Source of the DNA: Microbacterium sp. MF43
GTDB taxonomy: Bacteria; Actinomycetota; Actinomycetes; Actinomycetales; Microbacteriaceae
Direction: 5' to 3'
Assembly: GCF_012847295.1 (NCBI RefSeq)
Contig: NZ_JABBDY010000002.1
Location: 434,001 to 498,000, forward strand
DNA: 64,000 nt
Numbering within the stretch: position 1 is the stretch's first letter; every line of letters begins with the position of its first letter. Position numbers and translations under genes: made by a program. Shown here in pieces: positions 63,391 through 64,000 of the stretch. A model generated the notes under the pieces. The model was given only the letters and a program-made list of their open reading frames with translations. It was not told the origin of the DNA and ran no database searches.

Positions 63391-63464
63391 GTGTCCCGAA
63401 CTCTGCCTGCTGGCGACCGCCCGAGCGACAGAGTTCGGGACACGAGGGCCAAATTTCGGGACAC
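63391..63464. repeat. 74-bp three-box intergenic element, copy C
   Basis: Boxes GTGTCCCGAA (63391-63400), inverted TTCGGGACAC (63434-63443) and TTCGGGACAC (63455-63464). Start offsets are 43 and 21 bases. The first two boxes extend into a perfect 16-bp stem (63390-63405 with 63429-63444). It begins ten bases after the aceB stop and ends 30 bases before the aceA start. Confidence 0.92.
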
Positions 63465-63494
63465 GACCGCACCGCTACCGCTCAAGGACATGAA

Positions 63495-64000
63495 ATGACT
63501 GCGTACCAAGACGACATCCACGCCATCCGGGCGCTCAAGGAGCAGCACGGCTCCACCTGGGACGCCATCGACCCTGAATCCGTGGCCCGCATGCGGGCGC
63601 AGAACCGGTTCCGCACCGGACTCGAGATCGCCCAGTACACCGCCGACATCATGCGGCGCGACATGGCCGAGTACGACGCCGACTCGTCGGCATACACCCA
63701 GTCGCTCGGCGTCTGGCACGGCTTCATCGGGCAGCAGAAGGTGATCTCGATCAAGAAGCACCTGAAGAGCACGAACAAGCGCTACCTGTACCTGTCGGGG
63801 TGGATGGTCGCCGCGCTCCGCTCGGAGTTCGGCCCGCTCCCCGACCAGTCGATGCACGAGAAGACCTCCGTGCCCGCGCTCATCGAGGAGCTCTACACGT
63901 TCCTCCGCCAGGCCGATGCCCGCGAGCTGGACCTGCTGTTCACGCAGCTCGACACGGCGCGCGCCGCCGGCGACGAGACGGCGGTGGAGTTCATCCAGTC
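63495..64000 (+). CDS. aceA: isocitrate lyase, Pseudomonas-type, 3' truncated
   Basis: Cleaves isocitrate to glyoxylate and succinate. 168 complete codons are visible before the window ends. The segments ARMRAQNRFRTGLEIAQYTA, MAEYDADSSAYTQSLGVWHG, FIGQQKVISIKKHLK and YLYLSGWMVAALRSEFGPLP closely resemble the roughly 530-residue isocitrate lyase of Pseudomonas aeruginosa and Acinetobacter rather than the roughly 430-residue Corynebacterium/mycobacterial ICL1. The catalytic KKCGH region lies outside the window. ATG at 63495 follows CAAGGACATGA. Confidence 0.9.
   Translation, partial: MTAYQDDIHAIRALKEQHGSTWDAIDPESVARMRAQNRFRTGLEIAQYTADIMRRDMAEYDADSSAYTQSLGVWHGFIGQQKVISIKKHLKSTNKRYLYLSGWMVAALRSEFGPLPDQSMHEKTSVPALIEELYTFLRQADARELDLLFTQLDTARAAGDETAVEFIQ

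Overview
The window is about 64 kb of high-GC actinobacterial chromosome. GTG and TTG starts are frequent, many starts look leaderless, and the gene content fits Microbacteriaceae, most likely Microbacterium or a close relative: FMN-riboswitch rib operon, LysG/LysE pair, GTP-dependent PEP carboxykinase, RamB-type regulators, trnW-secE-nusG-rplKA. The genus is inferred from overall character, not from a marker gene. I see no rRNA, insertion sequence, prophage or CRISPR array.

Layout. 1-5.6 kb: end of a YihY/BrkB membrane protein, exonuclease III, trpS, a DUF559 nuclease-like protein, a GNAT acetyltransferase and an Fpg/Nei glycosylase. 5.7-10.1 kb: glycerol catabolism (glpK, glpD) with a divergent SorC-type regulator and a palindromic operator. 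10.1-13.8 kb: FMN riboswitch and ribD-ribE-ribBA-ribH. 13.8-22.1 kb: small membrane protein, MHS-family transporter, a TetR-controlled divergent locus and a drug-type ABC exporter. 22.1-28 kb: autoregulated small HTH protein with an ABC exporter, pckG, and a first RamB/ScfR-like regulator. 28-35.2 kb: YqaJ-like nuclease, 2H phosphoesterase, MFS efflux pump with MarR, quinone oxidoreductase, lysG/lysE, DUF1801 protein, acylphosphatase. 35.2-38.8 kb: amino-acid (cystine-like) ABC importer and a nitronate monooxygenase-like protein. 38.9-41.8 kb: rplA, rplK, nusG, secE, tRNA-Trp.

43.1-52.9 kb is a coherent putrescine/GABA catabolic cluster: putrescine oxidase, 4-aminobutyrate aminotransferase, succinate-semialdehyde dehydrogenase, an APC permease and a universal stress protein, with a divergent PucR regulator and a second FAD oxidoreductase. 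53-60 kb is a carbohydrate locus: lipoprotein, two permeases, GH1 glycosidase, TetR and a secreted PF10091/GH144-like enzyme. Both of its ends carry almost the same 26-bp operator. 60-64 kb is the glyoxylate shunt: a second RamB/ScfR-like regulator, malate synthase and the start of a Pseudomonas-type isocitrate lyase.

The most novel signals are non-coding. (i) Three intergenic elements of exactly 74 bp share three 10-bp boxes at fixed 21- and 43-bp offsets, and two of them keep long hairpins despite divergent stem sequence. (ii) A REP-like repeat family sits at three convergent gene ends. (iii) A dispersed word, CGGATGCC(TCGG), is scattered in genes and paired into terminator hairpins, the layout seen for DNA-uptake words in other bacteria. 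(iv) Many starts have a -10-like hexamer exactly six bases before the start codon, including a divergent pair whose two start codons lie inside the arms of one operator.
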